A DNA stretch of 64,000 bases. It comes from Bidens hawaiensis (lineage: Eukaryota > Streptophyta > Magnoliopsida > Asterales > Asteraceae). Made by a program: the position numbers and the translations under genes. The DNA is taken from assembly GCA_021521415.1 (NCBI GenBank), contig JAIQDT010001953.1, positions 248,001 through 312,000 of the forward strand, in the 5' to 3' direction. The notes beneath the pieces are model-generated. The model did not search any database. It was given only the letters and a program-made list of their open reading frames with translations, and was not told the DNA's origin. Of the stretch, positions 31,651 through 43,140 are shown one piece after another. The number at the start of each line of letters is the position of its first letter. Position 1 is the first letter of the stretch.

Positions 31651-34574
31651 ATGGCTGCTGTAGCTGGAGCAGGTGGTGCAGGTGGTGATGAAGGTGGAGA
31701 CAACAACCGACAGTTTTTCCTGGGGCATAACATGTAAATCACTTTGGACCCGGATGTGAGCGGTGTAGATGATTTCCGCGAGATCATCACGTTTCTACTC
31801 CGCTCGCGTATATTCCACGAGATTACCACAACACTGCCGATATCTTTGCCAAACATTGACGATTTCTGGCAGACAGTGGAATATAACTGTCGAGTCAAGC
31901 CCCCGGTTATGCGTGCAACGGTTAACAATCAGATAGTTCAGTTCTCGTCTGAACAGATCAAGGTGGCTTTACAGTTTGGGGATGAAACGCGAGACGATCC
32001 TACAGACTTTGTAGCTCCATTCCGAGATGGTGCGTTTCTGAGGATAGGATATCCTGGTCCTTTGGGGGATACTCAGAGACGCAAGGGGTTCTTGCTAGAC
32101 CAGTGGCGCTTTCTCATGCACGTGATGATCGTGTGTATGTCAGGGAGAAAGGCTGGTACAGATGGAATGGGTGGGACCATGCAGTCGGCGATGACTGCAC
32201 TGACTTACAATAAGCGTTACATCTTTAGTCAGATGGTATTTTACGAGATAGATTGTCAAAGACGAGCGGTGGCGCGTGAGAGATTTCTGATGTATCCAAG
32301 ATTCCTACAAATGATCTTGAATCACGTCGCTCCCACGTTACCTCAGCGCCGCCCAATTAGATATGTGGAAAGTGTCAGCAAGAGAATCTTCGCTCAGTGC
32401 AGATCATCGAGTGCAAGAAGCAAACCTGAGCTTCGTCCTCGACATACTCCATTATTCGGGTACTTGATCAACCCAGAGTATGTTCCAGCTCATGGGGACG
32501 AGTTTAGGGATCCTCAACCACAACAGGCTGGAGCACCTCAACCACCACCTGAGGTACAACAAGCTTTACCTGCTGCTCCTGTTGTGGCACCGGAGGAAAA
32601 TGTAGACCTTGAAGCTGCGTTTGGCGGTCAAGGATTTTTTGATATGGATCGTGTTGACCCTGAGGAAGAGGTACAGGTCTCGGTAGCCCGGGTTACTAGT
32701 GTGGATGTTGCTAGGGTAGCTACGACTGAGGCTGATTCTGATTCTTCAGATGATGATGTGGCAGAAGCGAGACGGATTTTGGTTACACAAGAAAGGATTC
32801 ATGGGAAGAGGAAGAGACACAATGATGACAATGAGTCAGATTTTGAGGAAGATTTACATCAGTTGGTCCATAGATCGAGAAGGGAACGGGCAGGTGCAGG
32901 TTCGGGAGCTGGTGACAGCTCAAGGGTGGTTCGTTTCACTCCACCCGCACTGTCTGGTATGACTATAGTCCCTACACCATTGCAAGTTACAGGGCCAATC
33001 GCCACGGATGTTCCCGTGGTGACTACCTCATCTTCCTTCGGCATCCCACCCACTACATTCCAACTCTCGACTCCGGAGATTGTATCTTTGCCACCTCCAA
33101 CTCTTACTCCAACGGAGGTCGTGGCAAGATTTATTGAGTCGACAGTTGTAGCTACTGCAGGGTTGTCAGTTACGATACCACCTGCGGTTAAGTTTACGCC
33201 TACTTCTGAGGTCCCGGTTACATTGGAAATCCCTCCTCAGTACACTCAAGATATATCACATCTGAGGTTTGATTTCGATGCAACCTTATCCGACTCGGAA
33301 CGAATAGCAGCGCTTGAAAGGGTCGTGGCAGAACAATCAAGGGTAAATCTTATCCAGACCCATGCTATTCAGCGCCTCGTTGCAGAGAATCAGATACAGT
33401 CGTCCCTGCTGATCGAACATGGAAAAATAATTGATGCTTTGAAACAGTTCTTGGCATCTCAGGGGGAGACGGGCTGTAAGAGTGATGAGCTGAGGACGAA
33501 GAAGCGTAATGATCGAGACGATGATCCCAATGCATCGAAAGGTGTAGGTGGAGAGTTTCCAAGAACTGAACAAGCTCTTGGGACTTCCACATTTCAGGGG
33601 GAGTCAACGAGTGCAGCTGGCTGTTCAGGGGGTGATGTTGTGGTGGTTGTGGATGCTGAGGAGGTGTTAGATGATGTTATAGGTGATGAGGATATGTTAC
33701 CGATGGAGGAGATAGAGAAGATAGGGGCTGAGATTGTCATTGATAGTGAGATTGAAGAGGGAGAGATTGTAGAGGAGAACATTGAGCACGAGATTCCGGA
33801 AGTTGATAAGGCAGATATAGGTCAAGATATGGGAAGCGATGAGACAGAATGGGAGGAGCAGCCAAGATGGAAAGAAGGCTACGCTCAGTGGTTCGTAAAG
33901 ACTAAGAAACCAGCGGTCCCTACTATGTTCAAGAAAAGTTACAACATCAGGGGTTATGCTGAATCGAAAAAGGGGATTATATGCTGGTTATATGATGAGC
34001 AGTTGAGGCTCTTTGTGATTAAAAGGTATGATGGGGTTCAGTACTTCAAGAGACTGTTGAGATCGTTGAATACGTTGCCTGAGTGTGAAGTGAAGGACTT
34101 AGCCAGGTTGGGGTTGATAAACAGGAGTGATGATAACATGGCTAGGGTCATTGGAAAGATAGTCTGGAAGGAAAGTATAAACGAGAAAAAGTTCGAGCTG
34201 TTGAAACCACAGAAAGTAAAACTTATTGAAGATAAAGATAGAGGAATGAGAGCAGATGGCAAGCCTTGGATGATCATGAAGTATAAGCCGATCCGGTGTC
34301 TAAAAGAAGTACCGATGAAACAAAGCCCAAGGATGTGCTCAAGGATTTGAAGTGGTGGTACGTTGATTGTGAAACAGCTGAAGCAGTAATGGAGGATGAA
34401 GATGAACAAGAGCTGATGAGAGTTTATGATCCTATGCATCTAGTGAATCTGTCTCAAGCTGATCTGCAGGTGCTGAACGAGAAAAAGATATTTTATATTC
34501 CTGCTTGGAAAGAAGAATCAAAGAAGTATCAAAGAGTTGTTTCGGTTTGTGTACGAGAAGGCGTTCATGCTTGA
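31651..34574 (+). pseudogene. Extra ORF after pol (env-like position), fuller copy
   Basis: About 970 codons of unknown function. Order: Gly/Ala-rich start; a conserved N-terminal block (codons about 45-230) with FWQTV, QWRFLMHVMIVCMS, MQSAMTAL, FSQMVFYE and RFLMYPRFLQ; Pro/Gln-rich linker (about 285-320); acidic Ser/Asp stretch; basic KRKRH; Pro/Thr/Ser-rich region; likely coiled coil (about 546-605); acidic region; C-terminal block (from about 733) with EEQPRWKEGYAQWF and ending VREGVHA. Similar post-pol reading frames with the FW...MYPRF pattern occur in Asteraceae copia elements (general knowledge, not searched). Breaks: a TAA at 31736-31738 (codon 29) and a 1-nt loss near 34320, after which the frame continues to 34574. 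No signal peptide or membrane helix is evident, so an envelope function is doubtful. Confidence 0.78.
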
Positions 34575-34642
34575 AGATGAAAGATACAAGATTTTTGGGA
34601 TTACAAGACACGTGTTTGAAGATAGAAAGATGAAGCTACTGC

Positions 34643-34654
34643 CAAGGGGGAGTC
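34643..34654 (+). promoter_or_regulatory. Polypurine tract before LTR type B, insertion 2
   Basis: CAAGGGGGAGTC, identical to the tract at 20036-20047, directly before TGTTGG. Confidence 0.85.
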
Positions 34655-35065
34655 TGTTGGTACATGATGTCAGTAGTTCAGTGTCTAGTGTCTGTAATCG
34701 AGTTAGTTGGATTTGTATTTTGTATTAAGCGAAGTTAGCTCACAAGTTCGCTGATATAGGCGAACTTGTGGAATAAGCGAAGTTAGGGACAACTTCGCCT
34801 AAACATGTTAGGCGAAGTTGTCGACTGTTAAATAGCCTAGGATACGACATAGTTTTAAGTTTTCAGTTTACGAGTTATTCAGTTTGTGTAATCGGTGATC
34901 AGTGAATCACGTGTTTCCAGTTGCAATACAACATGTCTTTGTTTATTGTAACGTGTGTTTGATCGTGTTAACGTGTATCGTCTTCAACGCTCGTAACGTC
35001 TTACGTAGGGATTCCGCACCTACGTAGAACGAGATATTCCGTGTAGATCCGGCTGGGAACCTACA
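34655..35065 (+). repeat. LTR type B, copy 2 (3' LTR of insertion 2)
   Basis: 411 bp, TGTTGGTACATGATGTCAG to CTGGGAACCTACA. It shares GGCGAAGTT-type words (34730-34815), GGGATTCCGCACC and AGAACGAGATATTCCGTG with 20048-20486. It is followed by the target duplication CTTCT. Confidence 0.85.
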
Positions 35066-36072
35066 CTTCTGCTCTTTTTAGTTTGTCATATTTACAAGTT
35101 CCATGGATATGGGTTCTAAGAGTTTATCCTCGGTTTAACCGTAAATAGCTCTAAACCGTAAACCGAACTTTGTTTACTAGTTTTTGTTAAATAATTGTTT
35201 AAACATGTTAAGTGTTAGATTTAAGTTTTTTAAATCATTTTTATAAGTTCTATGGTTATGGGTTTGTAGAATCTTACCTCGGTCTTAACCCGAACCAAGA
35301 TCCGAACCGAAAACCGAACTTTCGTTTAAAGACCTTATTATTAACTTTTTGGTTGTAAAACTTAAGTATTTTCATTTGTACATTATTATACGAGAAAGCT
35401 TGAAATAAATCAACCCGCGTAACTTAAATCGTACTTGAATGCTTAAAATTAAGTAGTGGAAAATATCATGGGAAATTAAGATAATAAGGTTTGTATTTTG
35501 AAGTTTATTATAAAAATAAAAGTCGTTTCTAAAGAGGAAGCAAAATAATTTTTTATAAAGATAAAATTTTGCTTATGAGGAAATTAAAATAAGTTAATTG
35601 AATGTCGAAATTTGTTATGAGGTAACAATATGGATGATGAAAATTGTTTTACGAATAAAAATTTGCGTAATGAAAATTTTTATTATGTTCGTTATTTAAT
35701 ATTGTGTAACGAAAATATCATGATAAGTTAAAATGACCGGCATTGTGAATCGGGAAATCGAAATAAAGGATTTTTGTCTTTAAAAGATAGAATTTTTATG
35801 AGGTTTTGCATGAGGATTTCAAGACAATTACAAACTATAAAGCTGTGGATTTCTTGAAAAATCAAGGCAAAACTATCATAAGAAATTTAAAATGAGTTGA
35901 ATTGTATAATGCAAATTTTATTTATGAAAAGTTATAATGAACCAAAAGTTTCATAATGAAAGTTTTTATGAGAATAAATTTGGGTAATAAAAATTCTACT
36001 ATGTGTATTATATAATATAGTGTAATTAAAATGTCATCAGAAATTTTAAATAATCAATATTGTGAAATGTTA
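35066..36072 (+). repeat. Repeat X, plus-strand copy, right part
   Basis: After the duplicated CTTCT, two about 150-bp units (anchors AGTTCCATGGATATGGGT near 35098 and AGTTCTATGGTTATGGGT near 35248) match the inverted array at 5870-6610. From about 35380 to 36072 the DNA is AT-rich with repeated AATGAAAATTTTTAT-like words and no gene. Confidence 0.6.
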
Positions 36073-36289
36073 TGTAACATCCTGTTTCCTGATTTGGTTA
36101 ATAAAATAATAATATTTATCTTTATGAGTTGGGCTTGTGTTGTGGTTAATTAGACATGGGAATGGACTTGGATTAATAGGATGGAGAAAGACCATGGGCT
36201 TAGGCCCATGACCCATGACCCATCATATATAAACCATATTCCTTCTTTAATTCATTCATTCACTCATTCCATACACCATCCAAAACACA

Positions 36290-36323
<34 letters not shown>

Positions 36324-37139
36324 AACCGAAACCAAGAAGAAGGTCCGATTCTGACCCGAGGTAATGATAGTATGATCTCTTATGGATCCAAACCCGCTAG
36401 ATGTAGTTATGTAACGATGAACCGACACCCTCAACCGTTAAAGTCACAAGATCCTAATGGAATCGGGTATAAACCGATTGAAAGACGAGCTTAGGGGTCA
36501 CCCTAGCTCAGATCCGGATCTAACGGGATGAATATCAGTGGAAAAACAACCGAGATCTCGCTTTTCTGGCGAGATCCCGGTTTTCTGGTGATGACGGCGC
36601 CGGAGGTAGGGGAATGTCAGAGAATGTTCTGACATTCTCTGACCTAACCCTAGACGCGTGTAACGAATTCGTAAATCAATACGTTACGGAGAACTAACGA
36701 ATTAGCCCTCATTCGTTAGGCTCATTCGCTATGTGTAAGGCCCCATTCATGGTGCCTCGCTTTGGATGTTGGATTTACTCATAAACACAGTTCTAAACAT
36801 CAGAGTTAATTAAAACTTTCGCGGAAAAGTTTAATTTAAATCATTCATTACAAAACATTTAATCTTTTCTTTGAAACCATAACATAAAGCATCATATTTA
36901 AAACATCATTTCTTCCATCTTCAGATGCCAGCCGTTCAATCCATACCATGTGCCCTCCTCATGCTAGCTCATTAAACATATTCACATGCGTGCATACTAA
37001 AACTCAACTACGCTGAGTGAGTTCTAGTTAATCAAGCGACATACACATATATCGTACATACATATATATCTTAACCTTGTATAAATATCCATAAGAAGAA
37101 TGTCACGTAATATCTATTAAAAGAACTATTACTATTGCT

Positions 37140-37420
37140 CATGCTATATATTCTCCATAGAAGGAACACTCAATATATATTATCCATAAAAGGAACACTC
37201 TATATATATTACCCATAGAAGGAACTCTATATATATTATCCATAGAAGGAACACTCTATATACTTCTCATAGAAGGAACACCTATATACTTTCCATAGAA
37301 GGAACGTTATACTATCCATAGAAGGAACACTATGCAATCCATAGAAGGAACAATATACATTATCCATAGAAGGAACTCTATATATTATCCATAGGAGGAA
37401 CACTGTATATAAGTTATTAT
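37140..37420 (-). repeat. 25-28-bp tandem repeats (CATAGAAGGAAC units)
   Basis: About ten units of ATCCATAGAAGGAACACT with a TATATATT tail of variable length, inside the first minus LTR block. An unrelated array sits at the matching place in the third block. Confidence 0.9.
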
Positions 37421-38599
37421 TTAATATCCATGTAAGGAGCTAATCACTCCCCTCGGCAATACGTGCAATATCCGAAGATCGTTCACGTATCGACAAGCCT
37501 TCATCCTTACATTACATACAATATTCGTATCTTTATTTATAACCTGACAGTACGTGCCATATCCTAAGATCGTTCACGTATCGACAAGCCTTCATCCTTA
37601 CATTACATATAATATCCATATCTTTATTTATAACCTGACAGTACGTGCAATATCCGAAGATCGTTCACGTACCGACAAGCAATCATTCATATCTATCACA
37701 TATATCATATATATCATACACTTACCACTTAAGGTAAATGTATTAACTAATCACCTCGAGTATGCACATAGCCCCGAAAACATGACAAGGAAGTGGGGCT
37801 AGAAACTCACCTGGATGAAGTTACCTTCACTGTTAACGGTTATTCATTTCTTTAGCTATCTAACTGTATAACAATTACACGTATCAATTAACTATCACTA
37901 CCCATATAATTTTTAGCATTCAAAACATCATGACAAATCTTCGAATGCCAGCCTCCTTAATTCTTCCATGTGTCCCTCTCAAACCAGTTGTCTCAATCTG
38001 TTAACCTGCGTTCATAATAAAAGTCAGCTACGCTGATTGAGTTCTAGTTAATCAGGCAACATACATTGCATTCACATACTTACGTAAATACATATCCGAA
38101 GATACATACCTTCATCTTTCCTTACATACATTCATTCTTTCTTCCATACTTACATGCATACATACTTTCGTGTAAGGCCCCGTTACTGGTGCCTCACTTT
38201 AACGTTGGATTTACTCATTAACATAGTTCTAATAATCAGAGTTAATAAAAACATTCGCGGAATATTAAAAACGTTCAAACATTACATTACATAACCATTA
38301 ATTATTGTCTCAACGAGCATTCAAATCATTTATACATAAAACATTGTCTTTTAAGATAACATAACATTTCCTTAAGATGTCAGCTTCATCAAGTCCATGC
38401 CATGTGCTTCCCCTCATGCGAGCTGCCTCAGTCTACTCACCTGTGTGCATACTAAAAGTCAGCTACGCTGAATGAGTTCTAGTTAATCATACAACATACA
38501 ATCTGTTCTCATACTTGCACACATACCCGAAGGTGAGTACATCATTCATACTTTACTTTACATACATAACTATCCATACTACGTAAAGAGCCTTCCGCC

Positions 38600-38765
38600 C
38601 TATAATCTCATAGATATTATAAGGGTCTGGTCCCCAACATCACAGATATTATTAGGGTCTGGCCCCTATCCTCACAGATATTATTAGGGTCTGGTCTCTA
38701 TCCTCACAGATATTATTAGGGTCTGGTCCCTATCCTCACATATATTATTAGGGTCTGGTCCCTTT
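38600..38765 (-). repeat. About 32-bp tandem repeats, inverse of those at 4815-5010
   Basis: Five units of CAGATATTATTAGGGTCTGG with TCCCTATCCTCA, the reverse complement of the LTR array at 4815-5010. A (TA)n run follows at 38886-38938. Confidence 0.9.
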
Positions 38766-38883
38766 GTTTCGTGCAACTGTAACATACCTGTCTTTACATA
38801 CCTTCCTTAATAATACGTGCAATATCCAAAGATCGTTTGCGTACTATCAACATAACATACATAACCTACATATATCATTCATA

Positions 38884-38939
<56 letters not shown>

Positions 38940-39634
38940 TATCTTTAACTACCACTTAACGGTACATGCAATATCCGAAGATCGTTCACGCACCGTCAAG
39001 CAATCATCATACATAAATCATACCAAGCATACACTTACCACTTAAGGTAAGTGTATTATCTGTCACATCGAGTATGCACACAACCCCGAAAACATAACAA
39101 GGAAGTGGGGCTAGAAACTCACCTGAATTCGGTTACGTTCACCGTTAATGGTTATCCCTTTCTTGAGCTGTGCACGACTAACTGTATAACAATTACACGT
39201 ATCAATTTAACTATCACTACCCATATCGTGTTTCTAGTTTAATTATTACCCTCAATGAACGGGGGTCCGGGGGCAGCGCCCCTAGCAGCGGGGTTCTAGG
39301 TGCGGCAGCCCCTAGCGGGGTCCAAGTGGCAGAGCCTCTTAACTAGAACTCACTCAACGTAGCTGACTTTTAATATGCACGCAGGTTAACAGACCGAGGC
39401 AACTGGTTTGAGAGGGACACGTGGCAGAATTGAGGAGGCTAGCATCCGAAGATTTGTCATGATGTTTTGAATGCTAAAATTTATGTTATGTTTTAAAAGA
39501 CAAGGATGTTTGTAATGAATGATTGAAGTTTTATTTATTCCGCGAAAGTTTTAATTAACTCTGATATTTAAAACTGTGTTTATGAGTAAATCCAACGCCA
39601 AAGTAGGGCACCGGGACCGGGGCCTTACATATTA

Positions 39635-40807
39635 GTTCGAAGTAAACGGGATTGTAAAAAAAATAATAATAAAATAATAAAAAAATAAAACTTTAATGAA
39701 ATCTTGTATGAGGACTTTAAAGACTATTTAAAATTTGTATAATGGGACTTTACCAAGGTAAAATTTATCATAAAACCTTTAATACAATGAAATCCATATG
39801 ATAAAAATTTTGTTTATAAAAAGTCTTAATGCACAAAGATGGTATATTGAAAGTCATTAGGAGTAATTCGAAATATATTAACTTAAATTGAAAAAAAATC
39901 ATCATAGACGAAATCTTATAATGAATATAGTGGCGTGTAATAAAAAAATAACTTTACTATGTGAAATCAAAACATAGTAGAATTAATTATAACAGAAAAA
40001 AATAAAATTATATAAATGAGAATTTTGTGATTGAGGATTAATATGATTAAATAGAAGGAAAATTTATTTAAATTCTTGAAACATGTAAATAATATCTTAA
40101 GATTTAAAAATCGGAAAGGTCATGCATGACTTGACATCCTGACGATAAATCTTAAATAAAAATGAGATAAAATGTGGAGTAGAACATATGCACGTATCAC
40201 CGCGTCTTTCATGTTTGCGACTCAAATCACGATAATAACAACCAATAAAATTTGAGATACAACGAGATGTTAAAAACACTAGTCCACGTATCACCGTGGC
40301 TTTTATGTCTTAACATCGAAATATAAGGAGGCAACCGTAACGCTTGCACTCAACAACTTAAAGTGGTCGTCTCATATGAGACAATCTTTAAGGAGATTAG
40401 AAACAACGGGATCCAAATTATGCTCGTGATCCATAAAACATCATAAAAACCAACTTTTTGTGGTAAGGTAAGGATACCTTAGTATATCATGAGAGTGTGT
40501 GCATGTGTATATATGAGATTAAATAAAAGTAGGGTAAGGGTACCTTAGAATGTTTTGAGTGTTTGTGTATATGTATATATGAGATTAAATAAAAGTAGGG
40601 TAAGGGTACCTTAGAATGTTTTGAGTGTTTGTGTATATGTATATATGAGATTAAATAAAGTACACAAGTAGATAAGTAAATAAGCGCAATGAACAATCAA
40701 GTACGGAAATCACGTATAAGCAACACGTATAAGGACCCTAAAGCAAAACCTATACTAAGCCGTTACGTCTAACAGCCTATCTTAAAGTCATGGCTCTAAT
40801 AACAATC
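39635..40807 (-). other. Non-coding leader and PBS of a minus-strand Tekay-like element
   Basis: On the minus strand, 40805-40740 reads TTGTTATTAGAGCC then GACTTTAAGATAGGCTGTTAGACGTAACGGC, matching the PBS and first leader bases of the intact Tekay element (47002-47055). The primer-binding site is mutated. Farther left the DNA is AT-rich, with a 66-bp tandem repeat and no gag. Confidence 0.65.
40465..40658 (-). repeat. 66-bp tandem repeat, about three copies
   Basis: The word GAGATTAAATAAA recurs at 40515, 40581 and 40647; the last two units are virtually identical. It lies in the inverted Tekay-like leader, where the intact element at 47240-47515 also has tandem repeats, of different sequence. 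Confidence 0.9.
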
Positions 40808-41068
40808 TGTCACACCCCGACCAAAGGCGACGGAACATTCCGGGGCACAACGGATTGCTCAAGAACGCGATGACACTATTAAAGTGACAATATTTACTCA
40901 ACTTGTTTATTTCATTCAATAATCACAAATACAACTTGTTCACAATAAAATACAAACAGTTACGTCAACATAGCATTCATTAAAGTATCCTATAGATATG
41001 ATCTAAGTGATGATGTCTTCAATCTTCACAAGCAATCAAATAGTAAACCTTTAACATGCATAAAATAG
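40808..41068 (-). repeat. LTR end of the minus-strand Tekay-like element, cut by the Athila element
   Basis: On the minus strand the LTR ends CGCCTTTGGTCGGGGTG followed by TGACA, close to the end of the 45095 element's LTR (GCCTTTGGTCGGGGTGTTACA type). Only 261 bp remain before the Athila-type LTR starts at 41069. Confidence 0.65.
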
Positions 41069-41561
41069 TGATATGGTTTTATTATACATATTTTTATATT
41101 AGTATTTCTTACACTTTGAGTAGCTTTAGGGCGTTTTTTATTCAAATATATTCGTTGGTGGCTCATATTTTGAATTTTAAAGAGTTCATAAGACAACAAG
41201 CTAAAAGAGACATTTTTACTAACTTTGAGTCCGACGAACGAATATTATTACTTTTAATATATAAATTGATTCACGTTCATTTTGATTTGATAGTTTATTT
41301 TAATCCAAATTTGGATCATACTAATTGAATTATTATTTAATACACCTTTGATGTAGGTGACGGATTCATGGACTTGAGCTACAAAAGAAACGATCAACTT
41401 TTTATTGTGTTGAGGGCCCACAAAATCAAGGAAGGTTGGGCTTATGTTTGGTCACATGGACTTTCAAAGTAAAGAGAAATATCGATTCGGGCCAAGAGAT
41501 AAATGATGGGAGTCCGTTGCTGTGAGGCTATTACTTGGATAGAAAAAAAACCCTACAACAT

Positions 41562-41647
<86 letters not shown>

Positions 41648-42810
41648 ATTATAAGATGGTTGGGTGTTTTTTGTTTACTTTTGGGTCGAGAGATCAAAAC
41701 AAAAAAAAGAGCAGAATATATATACTAATTTGGTGGGAGTGTGCGGCTCTAGGAAGAACAAGGCAGACGAAAAAAAAAAGAAAGAAGAATAGATATTAAC
41801 GTTGGTGTGTGCTGCTGTATGAATCAAATCAAGAAAGCAGTCTATATTAATGTTATTTTAGTGAGGGAGCTGCAGGTCTATATCAATTCAAGAAGTCAAC
41901 AGGTTTTCGAATAAGTGAATTATTATTATTTTTTTTATGTCTTTTAAATGAACTTTAATACCTTATTAATTTTTGTTTCATACTTTATTATGAGTAGCTA
42001 AATACTTTATACTACCTAGGTTTTGGTTGAGTACTATGTTAGATTAATGGTTTGACAAACTACTATTGATGTTGGTTAATTTAGTATTATGGTAAAAGTT
42101 TTTAATTTGTTTGGTCATGATATGGTTGAGTAATTAAATCTAGATTATTGCTTTAATAATTATTTCACTTGTGTTTAATAGTTTTTGGTGATTGTTAGAC
42201 GCATGATTAGGTTGTCTACTTTGTGTTTTCAACTTTTGCGGTTTATGGTCGAAATAACCGTAGGAATAATTTATAAAAGTTTATTAGATTTTATTGTTCT
42301 TTCACAAGAGAGGCCGGGAGGCAATTTAGTGTTGTGTCATCTTTGTCTTTTGCCGGTTTGGGTAATAATTGCACGGGAGTGAGTTATCCTAGGTCCCTTA
42401 GATTATTGTGATACAAGTTGTGTTCAAGTTAATTAAAAATACCCTCTTATATTAATATATATTGAATTCGAAAAGACCGGGAGGTGATTTGGGTTTTGGG
42501 GTACCATAGTATTAGGTAAGGTGAGACCGGAGGTGATCCAAACCTTTAACAATTGAGCTTCACATGTCATTAGAGTTCTAGGGTGTCGTTGGTGAGGCCG
42601 GGAGGCGATCTAGCGTATTTTTAGTGGTCTCTAGTGTCATATTTTTGAAGATATCTTTTTTCAACCAAGTCAAGTTCGTCAACTATTAATTTAACTAGTA
42701 TGATTCCATTACCTAGGTAGTCGTTTCTCATATTTGTTTTAAAATCCAATTTTTATAAAGTTTTATTTTTAGTTAATTTTTAATTAGTTAAGTATTTCTA
42801 GTTTAAGTAG

Positions 42811-42852
<42 letters not shown>

Positions 42853-42924
42853 ATTGTGTGTTTTTTAGGTGAATTCGGTAAAACTTGGTTATTAATAATA
42901 TATATATACGTTTTTCAAACATCA
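41069..42924 (+). repeat. Athila-type LTR, copy 1
   Basis: 1856 bp, TGATATGG to AAACATCA. It is highly similar to the two halves of 59707-62853. It contains long (TA)n runs (41566-41644 and about 42823-42848) and four GGCCGGGAGG/GACCGGGAGG words between 42310 and 42605. Confidence 0.85.
41566..41644. repeat. (TA)n microsatellite in the Athila LTR
   Basis: About 39 TA units; the second LTR has only about 16 at the matching place (61543-61575). Confidence 0.95.
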
Positions 42925-42930
42925 AGTTTT

Positions 42931-42948
42931 TGGCGTCGTTGCCGGGGA
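42931..42948 (+). promoter_or_regulatory. Primer-binding site of the Athila-type element
   Basis: TGGCGTCGTTGCCGGGGA, one base from the TGGCGCCGTTGCC form usual in Athila elements (tRNA-Asp type). It starts 6 bp after the LTR end. Confidence 0.8.
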
Positions 42949-43140
42949 CACTGGCAAATTCTTTGTTTATATCGAGTTGATTATCTGATCTATTTATTTT
43001 TTTATTTGTTTTTTATTTAGTTGTCATTTTTCCTTTAAGTGCCTTTACTTGCTATTTGTGCCTTTAGGTTTAGTTTTTCGTTAATAAAATTAAAAATAAA
43101 AATAAAATTAATTAAATAAATTTTTTTTTGTTTTAGTTTA

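Larger units (their letters stand above)
24641..35065 (+). mobile_element. Composite copia (Sirevirus-like) insertion 2, TSD CTTCT
   Basis: A 10.4-kb block flanked by CTTCT at 24636-24640 and 35066-35070. The order is a 27-bp type A LTR tip, gag, pol, structured spacer, extra ORF, PPT, LTR type B. It lacks a full 5' LTR, the primer-binding site and the gag N-terminus. Pol is very similar to insertion 1. As in insertion 1, the left tip is type A and the right LTR type B. Confidence 0.75.
36073..39629 (+). repeat. Rearranged gypsy LTR cluster of plus and minus blocks
   Basis: The outer ends are those of one plus-strand LTR: TGTAACATCCTG at 36073 and GGGGCCTTACA ending at 39629, flanked by TGTTA (36068-36072) and TATTA (39630-39634), a near duplication. 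Between the left part (36073-36733) and the right part (39339-39629) lie three minus-strand LTR segments: 36734-37907 (starts TGTAAGGCCCC), 37908-38170, and 38171-39338 (starts TGTAAGGCCCC). None has the inverse of the LTR start, so they are LTR 3' parts only. The family is that of 3236-5427. A TATA box (ATATATAAACC) lies near 36226 and a (TC)n run at 36293-36322. Confidence 0.7.

Noticed and set aside
31651..34574. Calling the extra ORF an envelope gene
   Set aside because: Only its position fits. I see no signal peptide, membrane helix or fusion-like segment, so it is left as unknown.
40465..40658. Regular repeats that might suggest a CRISPR array
   Set aside because: The 66-bp units are direct tandem copies with no unique spacers, in plant DNA inside a retrotransposon leader.
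42185..42382. 65-codon frame repeated exactly at 62112-62309
   Set aside because: It is inside the two Athila LTRs; its repetition reflects LTR identity, not coding selection.
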